This document shows, piece by piece, positions 17,084 to 26,077 of a stretch of DNA of 64,000 nucleotides. Position 1 is the first letter of the stretch; every line of letters begins with the position of its first letter. A program made the translations under genes and the position numbers. Source of the stretch: Chelatococcus sp. (GTDB taxonomy: Bacteria; Pseudomonadota; Alphaproteobacteria; Rhizobiales; Beijerinckiaceae); assembly GCA_003248805.1 (NCBI GenBank), contig QFQY01000004.1, positions 51,006 to 115,005 on the forward strand, written 5' to 3'. The notes beneath the pieces were generated by a model. It was not told the DNA's origin. It did no database searches and saw nothing but the letters and a program-made list of their open reading frames with translations.

Positions 17084-17812
17084 ATGACCATCGCTTCCGA
17101 GATCGGCGACCGCATTCTCGAATCCATCCTGGCGCAGCGGCTGGCGCCCGGCGGCCGGCTTGGCGAGGGCCAGCTCGCCGAGCTGTTCGGCTGCAGCCGG
17201 ACCATAGTGCGGGAGGCGCTGTTCCGGCTTGCGGCGAAGGGCATCGTCGAGGTCAGCCCGCGTCAGGGCTGGTTTATCGTCGAGCCCCGGCGCGAGGATG
17301 CGCGCGAGGCCTTCGAGGCGCGGCGCGTCGTCGAGACCGGGCTGCTTCGGCAGGCGGCGGGCATCGACGGCAGCGGGCTGGCCAGACTCCAGGATCATCT
17401 GCGGCGTCAGGCCTTGGCGCTCGGCGGAGACAATCCGGGCCTGCGCAGCTTCCTGCTCGGCGATTTCCATGTCTGCCTGGCGCAGGCGCTCGGCAACGCG
17501 CTGCTCGCCGGAATGGTGCGCGATCTCACGGTCCGCACCACGCTCAGTGCCATGAACCATCAGAGCGCCGAGGACGCCGAGCGCTCCTTCCGCGAGCATG
17601 CCGGCATTGTCGAGGCGCTCGCGGCGGGCGACATGGCGGAGGCCGAGCGCCTGATGGCGGCTCATCTCGGCTCCTGGGAGGACAAGCTCAGGCTGCCGGA
17701 AGACGGCGACGAGCTCGCGCGACTGCGGCAGGCGCTCGCGCCGCTCGACCAGTCGGCACGCATCTTGCGTACCAGGGCTTCGTTGCGAAGGGTGTCGAAT
17801 CGGGCGCCCTGA
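17084..17812 (+). CDS. GntR-family regulator, FadR/FCD subfamily
   Basis: A 242-residue regulator. The N-terminal winged HTH (about 1-70) shows the family sequence LAPGGRLGEGQLAELFGCSRTIVREALFRLAAKGIVEV, broken here by no gaps. The helical FCD domain (about 78-215) keeps the metal-site positions: D/H in LLGDFHVCLAQALGN, H in FREHAGIVEAL and H in MAAHL. It should respond to a small carboxylate or related metabolite. The start at 17084 is 43 bases after the CTTGTATACAAG operator. It is followed 19 bases later by the ABC ATPase gene, so it probably regulates this ureide-type locus. Confidence 0.9.
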   Translation: MTIASEIGDRILESILAQRLAPGGRLGEGQLAELFGCSRTIVREALFRLAAKGIVEVSPRQGWFIVEPRREDAREAFEARRVVETGLLRQAAGIDGSGLARLQDHLRRQALALGGDNPGLRSFLLGDFHVCLAQALGNALLAGMVRDLTVRTTLSAMNHQSAEDAERSFREHAGIVEALAAGDMAEAERLMAAHLGSWEDKLRLPEDGDELARLRQALAPLDQSARILRTRASLRRVSNRAP

Positions 17813-17831
17813 CCGGGAGGAGGGTCGAGTC

Positions 17832-18962
17832 GTGGGTGTCGCGGTCGCTCATCGAGGAACCGACGATCGCGGGATGTCCGGCGTGCCCGCCGCCCAGCCT
17901 CTGACGCTCGACGGCATCACGCACAGCTATGGCGGCGCGCTCGCGCTCGACAATGTCACGCTGGAGATCAAGGGCGGCGAACTGCTCGCACTGCTCGGCC
18001 CCTCCGGCTGCGGCAAGACCACGCTGCTGCGCATCGTCGCCGGCTTCATCGAGCAGGGCAACGGCAAGGTCGTCATCGGCGACCGGCCGATCGACACGCT
18101 GCCGCCGAGCCGGCGCGAGATCGGCATCGTCTTCCAGAACTACGCGCTCTTTCCGCATATGACGGTGGCGCAGAACATCGCCTACGGTCTCGCCGCGCGT
18201 GGCGAGAGCCGGGCGGTGCAGGCGGCCCGCGTCGAGGAGATGCTCGCCATCGTGCAGATGACGGGCTTCGCCGACCGCAAGCCGAAGCAGCTCTCCGGCG
18301 GCCAGCAGCAGCGCGTGGCGCTGGCGCGCGCGCTCGCCATCCGGCCGCGCATCCTGCTGCTGGACGAGCCGTTCGCGGCGCTCGACAAGAACCTGCGCCT
18401 CGACATGCAGATCGAGATCAAGCGGCTGCAGCGGCAGTTCGCGCTCACCGCGATCATGGTCACGCACGACCAGGACGAGGCGATGGCGATCGCCGACCGC
18501 ATCGCCGTGATGAATCGCGGGCGCATCGAGCAGCTCGGCACGCCGGTACAGATCTATGACGAGCCGGCGAGCCTCTTCGTCAACGGCTTCATCGGCTCCA
18601 GCAATCTCGTGGACGGCTCCGTCGAGGCGGCGGTGGAGGGCGGCTATCGCGTCGCGCTCGCCACCGGCGCGCGCTGGACGGTGCCGTCGCGCCAGCGTCT
18701 CGAACCGGGCGCGCCCGTCATCGTGTCTGTCCGGCCCGAGCAGATGATCCTCGCGGACGAGGGCGGCGAGGAGCGCTTTCCCGTCACGCTGAAGCTCAGC
18801 CTGCCGATCGGCGGCGAACTCATTCACGACGTCACGGCGGCCGACGGCGCCTCGTTCAAGGTGGCGCTGCCGCGCCGGCCCGGAGCGGCGGTCGCCTCCG
18901 GCGGGCCGGCCTTCTGCGGGCTGGCCGAGCACGCCCGCCCCTCGCTCTTCCCGAAATCCTGA
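17832..18962 (+). CDS. PotA-type ABC importer ATPase
   Basis: A 376-residue ATP-binding subunit. The nucleotide-binding domain (about 20-250) has Walker A GPSGCGKTT, Q-loop VFQNYALFPHMT, signature LSGGQQQR, Walker B ILLLDEP and the H-loop in VTHDQDEA. A C-terminal TOBE-like domain (about 280-370) includes VSVRPEQM. This layout is that of spermidine/putrescine, iron or opine importers. The GTG at 17832 follows a GGAGGAGGG site; the ATG at 17874 is an alternative start. First gene of a complete importer downstream of GntR. Confidence 0.92.
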   Translation: MGVAVAHRGTDDRGMSGVPAAQPLTLDGITHSYGGALALDNVTLEIKGGELLALLGPSGCGKTTLLRIVAGFIEQGNGKVVIGDRPIDTLPPSRREIGIVFQNYALFPHMTVAQNIAYGLAARGESRAVQAARVEEMLAIVQMTGFADRKPKQLSGGQQQRVALARALAIRPRILLLDEPFAALDKNLRLDMQIEIKRLQRQFALTAIMVTHDQDEAMAIADRIAVMNRGRIEQLGTPVQIYDEPASLFVNGFIGSSNLVDGSVEAAVEGGYRVALATGARWTVPSRQRLEPGAPVIVSVRPEQMILADEGGEERFPVTLKLSLPIGGELIHDVTAADGASFKVALPRRPGAAVASGGPAFCGLAEHARPSLFPKS

Positions 18963-18989
18963 CAGCGACGAACCGATGGAGATTGCCCC

Positions 18990-20018
18990 ATGACCAGCCT
19001 GAGCCGTCGTGACCTGCTCGCCGGGGCCGGCGCCCTTGGCCTCGCCTCGGGCCTCGGCCTGCCTGCCCGTGCCGCCGGCAGCCTCACCGCCGCGATCTAT
19101 CCCGGCACCTGGGAGGAGGCCTATCGCAACGTCGTCGCCCCGACGCTGAAGAAGAACGCCGGCGTCGACGTGTCCTTCGATGCGCTCTTCGCCGTCGATC
19201 AGGTCGCCAAGGTCCGCGCCGCGCGCGGCGTGCCGCCCTTCGACTGCTTCGTGCTCGATCCCGGCCCGGCCGCGGCGGCGATGCAGGCGGGTCTGTTCGA
19301 GCCGATCGACGCCTCCAAGCTGAGCAACGCCGCCAAGGTGCCGAAGGGTCTGATCACCTCCCATGCGGTCACCTGCAACGCGCAGGTCGTCGGCATCGCC
19401 TACAACCCGAAGAAGTTCGCGACCCCGCCGAAGAGCTGGGCCGACCTCTTCAAGAGCCCCTATGTCGAGCGGCTCGGCCTCACCGGCTTCCAGACGACCT
19501 TCGGCACCGTCTCGCTGATCGAGATCGCCAAGGCGTTCGGCGGCTCGGTCGACAACATGGAGCCGGTCTTCGCCGAGCTGAAGAAGGCACTGCCCAAGGT
19601 CGCCGCCATCGCCTCGCCGGCGGCGCTGCCCGGCCTGTTCCAGCAGGGCCAGGTCGACGTCATGTACGGAAACACCAACACGGTCGCGATCCTGAAGGGC
19701 CGTGGCGTCGACATCGCCTATGTCGCGCCTGAATCCGGCTCGATCACCTTCCAGACCACGCTGCACATCGTGAAGGGCGCCGAGAACGTCGACGCGGCCT
19801 ACAAATACATCGACACGGCGATCTCCCCCGACGTGCAGAACGCCCTGCAGAAGGCGCCCTACAACATGGTGCCGATCAACACCGAGACGCCGCTCGACCC
19901 CTCGCTCGACATCAAGTCGCTCGACGAGCTCTCGAAGATGGTCACGCATGACTGGACCAAGATCAATCCGGTCCGCGCCGCCTGGATCGAGCGCTTCAAC
20001 AAGGAGATCACCAAGTAG
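18990..20018 (+). CDS. ABC transporter substrate-binding protein, PotD/spermidine-type
   Basis: A 342-residue periplasmic binding protein with a Tat signal (LSRRDLLAGAGALGLASG, cut near ARA). The two-lobed type II fold is suggested by TAAIYPGTWEEAYRNVVAP at the start, FDCFVLDPGPAAAAM, GIAYNPKKF with PPKSWADLF, and the QQGQVDVMYGNTNTVAILKGRG hinge region. Acidic residues that bind polyamine amines in PotD are not obvious, so the ligand may differ. Given the HIUase-like and allantoinase-like neighbours, an uncharged or ureide ligand is my inference. It follows the ATPase by 27 bases. Confidence 0.9.
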   Translation: MTSLSRRDLLAGAGALGLASGLGLPARAAGSLTAAIYPGTWEEAYRNVVAPTLKKNAGVDVSFDALFAVDQVAKVRAARGVPPFDCFVLDPGPAAAAMQAGLFEPIDASKLSNAAKVPKGLITSHAVTCNAQVVGIAYNPKKFATPPKSWADLFKSPYVERLGLTGFQTTFGTVSLIEIAKAFGGSVDNMEPVFAELKKALPKVAAIASPAALPGLFQQGQVDVMYGNTNTVAILKGRGVDIAYVAPESGSITFQTTLHIVKGAENVDAAYKYIDTAISPDVQNALQKAPYNMVPINTETPLDPSLDIKSLDELSKMVTHDWTKINPVRAAWIERFNKEITK

Positions 20019-20054
20019 GACGCCAATTCGTGCTCGCGGTCGACAGCCCCACGC

Positions 20055-20159
20055 CGTCATTTCGGCCAAGCCGCGCACGCGGTGCAGCGCCGGAATCCAT
20101 CATAGAGCGATGCGCTCCGCGATGGATTCCGGGTCTCCCTGCGGTCGCCCGGAATGACG
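20055..20159. repeat. palindromic intergenic repeat (GTCATTCCGG family), copy 1
   Basis: The outer arms CGTCATTTCGG and CCGGAATGACG pair imperfectly, while the inner arms CGGAATCCAT and ATGGATTCCGG pair well. It lies inside the importer operon, between the binding protein and the first permease, so the mRNA would carry a large hairpin there. Such hairpins often leave the upstream binding-protein message more abundant. Confidence 0.75.
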
Positions 20160-20187
20160 CCGAAGGGTCGAAGAAGGTGTACGACTG

Positions 20188-21051
20188 ATGGCGGCAGTGG
20201 CGATGACGGCCGCCCCTGCGTCGGGCGGAAAAGTCGACTGGCGCCTCGCGGCGCCTCTCGGCCTGACCTATCTCGTCTTCTTCGCGGCGCCCTTCGCGAT
20301 CCTGCTCGGCATCAGCCTCTACGCCGATGCCGACCAGACGCGGCTTGGCCTCGATTCCTGGGCCAAGTTCTACGGCGACGCCTTCTATCTGAAGGTCATC
20401 TTCGACACGCTGAAGCTCGGTGTCTTCGCGGTCGTCGCCACGACGCTGCTCGCCTATCCGCTGGCGCTGGTCTTCCGCGCCTCGGGCCCGCGCGCGCAGC
20501 GCCTGCTGATCTTCATCATCCTGATGCCGCTGCTGACCTCGGTGGTCATCCGCACCTTCGCCTGGATCGTCATCCTGGCGCGGGAGGGCGTCGTCAACCA
20601 GACGCTGATGGGGCTGGGCCTGACGGCGGCGCCCCTCAACCTGCTTCAGACGGAGCTCGGCCTCGTCATCGCGCTGACCCAGATCGAGATGCCGCTGATG
20701 CTGCTGCCGCTGCTGACGATCATGAGCCAGATGGACCAGAATCTGGTCGATGCCTCGCGCGCGCTCGGCGCCTCGCAATGGCGCACCTTCTTCAAGGTGG
20801 TGCTGCCGCTGACGCTGCCGGGCTGGATCGCGGGCGCGACGCTGGTCTTCGCCTCGGCCACCACCGCCTTCATCTCGCAATCGGTCATCGGCGGGGCGCG
20901 GCTGGTCTATCTGCCGTCGCTGATCTGGCAGCAGTCGACCGTAGTCTACAACTGGCCCTTCGCGGCGGTGGCCTCGCTGACGCTGCTGTTCACGGTGCTC
21001 GCGGGCATCATGGCGCTGAGCTGGCTTGGCCGCTTCGCCCGGACAGCTTGA
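20188..21051 (+). CDS. ABC importer permease, PotB-type
   Basis: A 287-residue inner-membrane permease with six predicted hydrophobic segments. It carries the cytoplasmic EAA-type loop near LVDASRALGASQWRTFFKVVLPLTLPG, the site that docks on the ATPase. The first segment (LTYLVFFAAPFAILLGISLY) and the RTFAWIVIL segment are typical of the spermidine/putrescine permease group. It overlaps nothing and precedes the second permease by 10 bases. Confidence 0.92.
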   Translation: MAAVAMTAAPASGGKVDWRLAAPLGLTYLVFFAAPFAILLGISLYADADQTRLGLDSWAKFYGDAFYLKVIFDTLKLGVFAVVATTLLAYPLALVFRASGPRAQRLLIFIILMPLLTSVVIRTFAWIVILAREGVVNQTLMGLGLTAAPLNLLQTELGLVIALTQIEMPLMLLPLLTIMSQMDQNLVDASRALGASQWRTFFKVVLPLTLPGWIAGATLVFASATTAFISQSVIGGARLVYLPSLIWQQSTVVYNWPFAAVASLTLLFTVLAGIMALSWLGRFARTA

Positions 21052-21061
21052 GGAGGCGGCG

Positions 21062-21880
21062 ATGCAGAGGAACACCTTCGGCGACGTGACCTATCGCTGG
21101 GTCGTCGGCCTGCTCGCCGGGCTCGGTATCCTGATCCTGGTCGCGCCGGTTGCGATCGTCATCGTCACGAGCTTCACCACCTCGCAGACGCTGCGCTTCC
21201 CGCCACCCGGCTTCTCGCTGCGCTGGTATCAGGAACTGCTCGATCCGGTGCGCTCGGCCCCGATTCACACCGCCGCCTGGAACAGCGTCTGGGTCGCCGG
21301 CGTCGCGACCGCGATCGGCGCCGTGCTCTCGGTCATGGCCGCGCTGGCGATCGCCCGCGTGACGCGGCCCTCGGCGCGCTTCCTTGAGGCCGGCTTCCTG
21401 TCGCCGCTGGTGCTGCCCTCGCTGTCCTACGGGCTCGCGGCGCTGATGTTCTTTTCGGTGCTCGGCATCCGGCCGTCGCTCAACCTGCTGGTGGCGGGCC
21501 ATCTCGTCGTGATCGCGCCCTTCATCTTCCGCACCACGCTGGCGAGCCTCGGCCAGCTCGATCCGACCCTGCTGGAGGCATCCGCCAATCTCGGCGCCAG
21601 CCCCTTCTACGGCTTCCGCCGCATCACCCTGCCGCTGATCGCGCCGGGCATCGCGGCGGGCTGCTTCCTCGCCTTCATCTCCTCGATGGACAATGTCCCG
21701 GTCTCGCTGTTTCTCTCGAATGCGCGCACGGGCATGCTGCCGATCCGCATGTGGGGCATGATGGAGTCGACGCTGGACGTCCGCATCGCCGCCATCGCCG
21801 GGCTCCTGATCCTCGCCACCCTGATCCTGATGATCGTCATGGACCGCCTGACCGGCCTGACGAAGCGCATGAGCGGGTGA
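21062..21880 (+). CDS. ABC importer permease, PotC-type
   Basis: A 272-residue inner-membrane permease pairing with the previous one. The EAA loop is at LLEASANLGASPFYGFRRITLPLIAPG. The FPPPGFSLRWYQELL region before the second hydrophobic segment is usual for PotC-like subunits, as is SSMDNVPVSLFL near the end. The ATG at 21062 has GAGGAGGCGGC just upstream; an in-frame ATG at 21026 would overlap the first permease without need. Completes an ATPase, binding protein and two-permease importer. Confidence 0.92.
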   Translation: MQRNTFGDVTYRWVVGLLAGLGILILVAPVAIVIVTSFTTSQTLRFPPPGFSLRWYQELLDPVRSAPIHTAAWNSVWVAGVATAIGAVLSVMAALAIARVTRPSARFLEAGFLSPLVLPSLSYGLAALMFFSVLGIRPSLNLLVAGHLVVIAPFIFRTTLASLGQLDPTLLEASANLGASPFYGFRRITLPLIAPGIAAGCFLAFISSMDNVPVSLFLSNARTGMLPIRMWGMMESTLDVRIAAIAGLLILATLILMIVMDRLTGLTKRMSG

Positions 21881-21893
21881 GCCAAGCGACCCC

Positions 21894-22018
21894 GTCATTC
21901 CGGGGCATCGCGCAGCGATGAACCCGGAACCCACGACTGGGTGCATCGTGATCAAGACGGCCGGGCTCACCCGGTCGTGGGTTCCGGGTTCGTGCCTCTC
22001 GGCCCGCCCCGGAATGAC
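21894..22018. repeat. palindromic intergenic repeat (GTCATTCCGG family), copy 2
   Basis: The arms GTCATTCCGGGGC and GCCCCGGAATGAC are exact inverses; the inner arms AACCCGGAACCCACGAC and GTCGTGGGTTCCGGGTT also pair. It lies between the second permease and the PuuE-like gene in the same operon. It is the second member of this family in 1.9 kb. Confidence 0.85.
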
Positions 22019-22036
22019 AACATTGGGAGCCTCTCG

Positions 22037-22951
22037 ATGACCATCCCCTATGACCGCGACCTCATCGGCTACGGCGCCAACCCGCCGGACCCGAAATGGC
22101 CGGGCGGCGCCCGCATCGCGATCAACTTCGTGATGAACTACGAGGAAGGCTCCGAGCCCTCCGTGCAGGACGGCGAGGGCTTTACCGAGCTCGGCCTCAC
22201 CGAGGCGAACGGCCTGCCGACCGGCGTGAAGGGCCGCGACCTCGCGGGCGAGGGCATGTTCGCCTATGGCAGCCGCGTCGGCTTCTGGCGGCTGATGCGG
22301 CTCTTCCAGGAGCGCGGCTTGCCGATGACGGTCTTCGGCTGCGCGCTCGCCATCGAGCGCAATCCGGAGGCCGCCGCCGCGATCAGGGCCTCGGGCTTCG
22401 ACGTCTGCTGCCATGGCTGGCGCTGGATCAAGCATTACGACCTGACCGAGGCCGAGGAGCGCGAGCACATCGCCCGGGCGATCAAGTCTTTGGAAGCGAC
22501 GGTCGGCGAGCGCCCGCTCGGCTGGTACTGCCGCTATGGACCCAGCGTGAACACCCGCAGGCTCGTGGTGGAGGAGGGCGGCTTCCTCTACGATTCCGAC
22601 GCCTATGACGACGAGCTGCCCTATTGGAAGACCGTCGACGGCAAACCGCATCTCGTCGTGCCCTATTCGCTCGTCAACAATGACGGCAAGTTCGGCTCCG
22701 GCTTCTTCGCCACCTCGAACGACTATTTCGACTGGCACAAGGACGCCTTCGACATGCTCTATGCCGAGGGCGCGACCCAGCCCAAGATGATGTCGGTGGG
22801 CCTGCACATGCGCCTGATCGGCCATCCGGCCCGCGCCGCCGGCCTCGCGCGCTTTCTGGACTATGTCCAGAAGCACGAGGGCGTCTGGGTGACCGGCCGG
22901 CTCGACATCGCCAGGCACTGGTTGAAGACGCATCCCTATCCGGGCGCCTGA
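22037..22951 (+). CDS. puuE: PuuE-type allantoinase (polysaccharide deacetylase superfamily)
   Basis: A 304-residue cytoplasmic protein, the usual length of PuuE. It begins YDRDLIGYGANPPDPKWPGG and continues ARIAINFVMNYEEGSE, the typical PuuE opening. Other landmarks are DVCCHGWRWIKHY, PLGWYCRYGPSVNTRRL and FLYDSDAYDDELPYW. PuuE opens the allantoin ring to allantoate in ureide breakdown, with a NodB-like barrel rather than an amidohydrolase fold. The ATG at 22037 follows a GGGAG site. It is the last gene of the GntR-ABC operon; members acting on other cyclic ureides or imides are possible. Confidence 0.82.
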   Translation: MTIPYDRDLIGYGANPPDPKWPGGARIAINFVMNYEEGSEPSVQDGEGFTELGLTEANGLPTGVKGRDLAGEGMFAYGSRVGFWRLMRLFQERGLPMTVFGCALAIERNPEAAAAIRASGFDVCCHGWRWIKHYDLTEAEEREHIARAIKSLEATVGERPLGWYCRYGPSVNTRRLVVEEGGFLYDSDAYDDELPYWKTVDGKPHLVVPYSLVNNDGKFGSGFFATSNDYFDWHKDAFDMLYAEGATQPKMMSVGLHMRLIGHPARAAGLARFLDYVQKHEGVWVTGRLDIARHWLKTHPYPGA

Positions 22952-22959
22952 CCGGGCCT

Positions 22960-22985
22960 GCCCCCTGTCCCGTCGGGCAGGGGGC
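22960..22985. terminator. GC-rich hairpin between convergent genes
   Basis: GCCCCCTG and CAGGGGGC form an 8-bp perfect stem with a 10-base loop, between the stops of the PuuE-like gene and the convergent TRAP binding protein. There is no T tract on either strand, so it would be a weak or rho-aided terminator at best. Confidence 0.4.
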
Positions 22986-22999
22986 TCCTCTCCGGGATT

Positions 23000-23983
23000 T
23001 CAGCGCTTCAGGAAGCTGTCGAGCACCGCCGAGCCGTCCGGGCCGACCTTGCCGCGCCAGTCCTCGACCGCCGTCTTGCCCGCCGCCGCGAGCGCCTGTG
23101 CGACATCGGGCGAGACCTCCGTACGGATGACGACGCCGTTGTCGCGCATGCGCTTGTAGTTTTCGGCCAGCCGGGTGCGGATCGCGCTCCACTGCCGCTG
23201 GTCGGTCTCGGCGGCGGCGGTGTCGACGATCGCCTTCAGATCGGCCGGCAGCGCCTCATAGGCCGCGAGGTTCATCGTCGCCAGCGAGATCGGCAGCGCG
23301 TAGTTGACCTCGGTGAAATGCGGCAGGAACTGCCAGAGATTGCGGCCCGCGCCGCCATCGCCGGACGACAGCACGGCGTTCACGCTGCCCTCCTTCAGCT
23401 TCGGCATCGCGTCGGCGAAGGAGAGATTGGTGGCCTTGGCGCCGGCCCCGTTCAGCACCGCCGTCGAGGTCGCGTCATAGGTCCGGATGGAGAGGCCGGC
23501 GAGGTCCTTCGCGGAGGTCACGGCATCCTTCGACCAGATGCCCGAGGCCGGCCAGGGCGTGGTGTAGAGGATGCGCTGGCCGTAGCTGGCGAGAACCTTC
23601 TCATAGGCCGGGCGGGCGAGGTCGGTCAGCCGCTTCGCGTCCTCGATCGAGGTCGCGAGGAAGGGCAGGGACGACAGGCCGAACAGCGGATGCACGCTGC
23701 CGAGCGCGCCGGCGAAGGCGTCGCCGGCAGCGACCTTGCCCTCCTGCACGGCCGCGATCATCCCGGCCGATTTGATGCCCTTGGCGGCGTCGAAGCTGGG
23801 CTGGATCGTGAGCCGGCCGCCGGAGCGCTCGTTGACCAGCTTCGCGAAGGTCGCGACGCCTTCTCCGGGAATGGCGCTGGCGGGATATTCGGTGGGCATC
23901 TCCCAGACGGTCTGCGCCGTGGCGGGCTGTGCCCCGTGCAGCGCCAGGCCGAGCGCGACGAGGGCGATGAAAGCATGACGCAT
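23000..23983 (-). CDS. orphan TRAP transporter substrate-binding protein (DctP family)
   Basis: A 327-residue periplasmic protein with a signal peptide (AFIALVALGLALHGAQPATA). DctP landmarks include VNERSGGRLTIQPSFDAAKG, DLAGLSIRTYDATSTAVL and SFADAMPKLKEGSVNAVLSSG, where the ligand-contacting Arg in the IR strand binds a carboxylate. These proteins hand acids to a DctQM membrane pair, but no such pair is in the window. The ATG at 23983 has GGAGG upstream. Convergent with the PuuE-like gene. The ligand is unknown. Confidence 0.88.
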   Translation of the reverse strand: MRHAFIALVALGLALHGAQPATAQTVWEMPTEYPASAIPGEGVATFAKLVNERSGGRLTIQPSFDAAKGIKSAGMIAAVQEGKVAAGDAFAGALGSVHPLFGLSSLPFLATSIEDAKRLTDLARPAYEKVLASYGQRILYTTPWPASGIWSKDAVTSAKDLAGLSIRTYDATSTAVLNGAGAKATNLSFADAMPKLKEGSVNAVLSSGDGGAGRNLWQFLPHFTEVNYALPISLATMNLAAYEALPADLKAIVDTAAAETDQRQWSAIRTRLAENYKRMRDNGVVIRTEVSPDVAQALAAAGKTAVEDWRGKVGPDGSAVLDSFLKR

Positions 23984-24119
23984 GAGCGATCCTCCAGGCG
24001 GTCCCGCGCGGCGAACGAGACCCCGCCGACGCTGCCGGAAGGTGATGCAAGAACGGGGCGAGTCGCGCAACGCCGGCGGCGGCCCGGCAGGACCGGCCGG
24101 GCCTGCGTCGCAGCCGGGC

Positions 24120-25934
24120 TCAATCCCCCGCGAGCTTGCCAGCCAGCGGGCTCGCGGCGCCCTCCGCCAGCGCGGCGGGCTTGTCGGTGACGAGATACTG
24201 CGCCCGTGCCAGCGCGGCGAAGCGCCCGCCCTTGGCGACCAGCTCCTCGAAGGAGCCCATCTCGACCACCTCGCCCTGCTCGAAGACGAGGATGCGGTCG
24301 GCGTTGCGGATCGTGGCGAGACGGTGGGCGATGACGAAGGTGGTGCGGCCCTTCATCACCTCCTCCAGGGCCTTCTGAAGCTTGACCTCGGTCGAGGCGT
24401 CGAGCGCGGAGGTCGCCTCGTCGAGGATCAGGATCGGCGGGTCCTTGAGCAGCGCGCGCGCGATCGAGAGCCGCTGGCGCTCGCCGCCGGAGAGCGTGCG
24501 GCCGCGCTCGCCGACCAGCGTGTCGAGCCCGTCGGGCTGGCGCGCCATCACCTCGGTCGCCTGCGCGCGGTCGAGCGCCTGCATCATCTCCTCGTCGGTC
24601 GCATCCGGCTTGCCGACCGAGAGGTTCTCGCGGATCGAACGCGCGAACAGCATCGGCTCCTGGAAGACGACGCCGATATTGCGCCGGAGCGAGACGAGGC
24701 TGATCTCGCGGATGTCGGTGCCGTCGACGGTGATGCGACCGGATTGCGGATCGAAGGCGCGGTGCAGCAGGCCGAGCGTCGTCGACTTGCCGGAGCCGGT
24801 CGAGCCGACGATCGCGACGGTCTCGCCGGGACTGACCGCGAACGAGACGTCGCGGACCGCCGTGCGCTTGCCGTCATAGGAGAAGGACACGTCCTCGAAG
24901 GCGACCGCGCCGGCCGGCCGGCCGATATCCCGGGCGTTCGACGGGTCGCGGACCGAGGGCATCGTGTCGAGAACCTCGAAGAACTCGCGCATCTTCGGCG
25001 CCTGCATGAAGATGAAGTTCACGAAGGAGACGATCTGCTCCAGCCGCCCGACCAGCATCGTGGCGAAGCCCATGAAGGTCACGATCTCGCCGACCGTGGT
25101 CTTTCCCTGCATCAGCAGCCAGGTGCCGACCACGAAGATCAGCAGCACCGTCAGCGTCGCCGAGGCCCGCGTCGCGACATTGGCCACCGCCCACCACGAC
25201 AGGACGGGCAACTGGGCGTCGAGCAGATTGGTGATGGTCGAGCGCAGGCCGCGAACCTCGGCCTCGATGCGGGTGAAGCTCTGGATCACCGGCACGTTGC
25301 CGAGCGCGTCGGAGGCGCGCTCGGCGAGGTTCGAATGGTAGTTCTCGACATTGCTCTGCAGCCTGTCGGTCTTGCGCAGCACATAGGCGGTCAGCGCCCC
25401 GAAGAGCAGCACGAGCGAGATCAGCAGCAGGCCGAGCTGCCAGTTCTTCCACAGCGTGAACGGCAGCAGCACGAACAGCGCGACGATGGAGGCGCAGTGC
25501 TCCCGGAAGAAGGAGAGCCACAGCGCCCACATCGCGTTCGTGCCGTCGAGCATCACCTTCAGCACGCGGCCGGAATGCGTCTGCGTGTGGTAGGCGAGCG
25601 GCAGCGTCAGCGCGTGCTCGAAATACTGCGCCATGACCGCGAGGCGCCGGCGATGCGCCAGCCTGTCGGCATGGAGCGCGACGAAGACGCCGATGGCGAT
25701 ATTGGCCAGCCCGAACCCGACCCAGGCTCCGATCAGCGAGCCGATGCTCGCCCAGGTCACCTGGCCGCCCGCGGTCTGGATCGTCGTCAGCCGGTCGATC
25801 AGCGCGCCGAACAGCATCGGCTCCGCGAAGGAGGCGATCGCCAGCAGAATGTTGGCGATCGCCAGCACCACGCCGAGGCGGCGTTCCGGACCGAGCGCGC
25901 CGAGGACGCGGGCGTAGAGAGCGAGCAGAGACAT
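24120..25934 (-). CDS. ndvA: ChvA/NdvA-type cyclic beta-glucan ABC exporter (fused permease-ATPase)
   Basis: A 604-residue half-transporter that works as a dimer in the inner membrane. It begins [18 protein letters not shown], close to known NdvA/ChvA starts, with six hydrophobic segments up to about residue 310 and an ATPase domain from about 340. The ATPase has Walker [10 protein letters not shown], signature LSGGERQ, Walker [12 protein letters not shown] and H-loop in IAHRLATI. ChvA/NdvA exports cyclic beta-1,2-glucan to the periplasm, needed for osmotic adaptation and host contact in rhizobia and relatives. A glucan synthase (chvB/ndvB) is not in the window. Identity rests on overall sequence resemblance. 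Confidence 0.85.
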   Translation of the reverse strand: MSLLALYARVLGALGPERRLGVVLAIANILLAIASFAEPMLFGALIDRLTTIQTAGGQVTWASIGSLIGAWVGFGLANIAIGVFVALHADRLAHRRRLAVMAQYFEHALTLPLAYHTQTHSGRVLKVMLDGTNAMWALWLSFFREHCASIVALFVLLPFTLWKNWQLGLLLISLVLLFGALTAYVLRKTDRLQSNVENYHSNLAERASDALGNVPVIQSFTRIEAEVRGLRSTITNLLDAQLPVLSWWAVANVATRASATLTVLLIFVVGTWLLMQGKTTVGEIVTFMGFATMLVGRLEQIVSFVNFIFMQAPKMREFFEVLDTMPSVRDPSNARDIGRPAGAVAFEDVSFSYDGKRTAVRDVSFAVSPGETVAIVGSTGSGKSTTLGLLHRAFDPQSGRITVDGTDIREISLVSLRRNIGVVFQEPMLFARSIRENLSVGKPDATDEEMMQALDRAQATEVMARQPDGLDTLVGERGRTLSGGERQRLSIARALLKDPPILILDEATSALDASTEVKLQKALEEVMKGRTTFVIAHRLATIRNADRILVFEQGEVVEMGSFEELVAKGGRFAALARAQYLVTDKPAALAEGAASPLAGKLAGD

Positions 25935-26077
25935 GCACACAGCAATAGCCGAGACGGCGCGCCGGACAAGGTCTCACCCCTGGCGTTCGCCCATCTCGCC
26001 TTCGCCCCCCGCGTGGACAGCACGCTCGAGGCCGACGCGCCGGCCCGGCCCGACGGGCTGAAGTCCTAAGCCTTGGC

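Noticed and set aside
17688..20078. 796-codon open frame opposite the ABC ATPase and binding protein
   Set aside because: It is antisense to two well-supported genes, with no ribosome site or recognisable domain.
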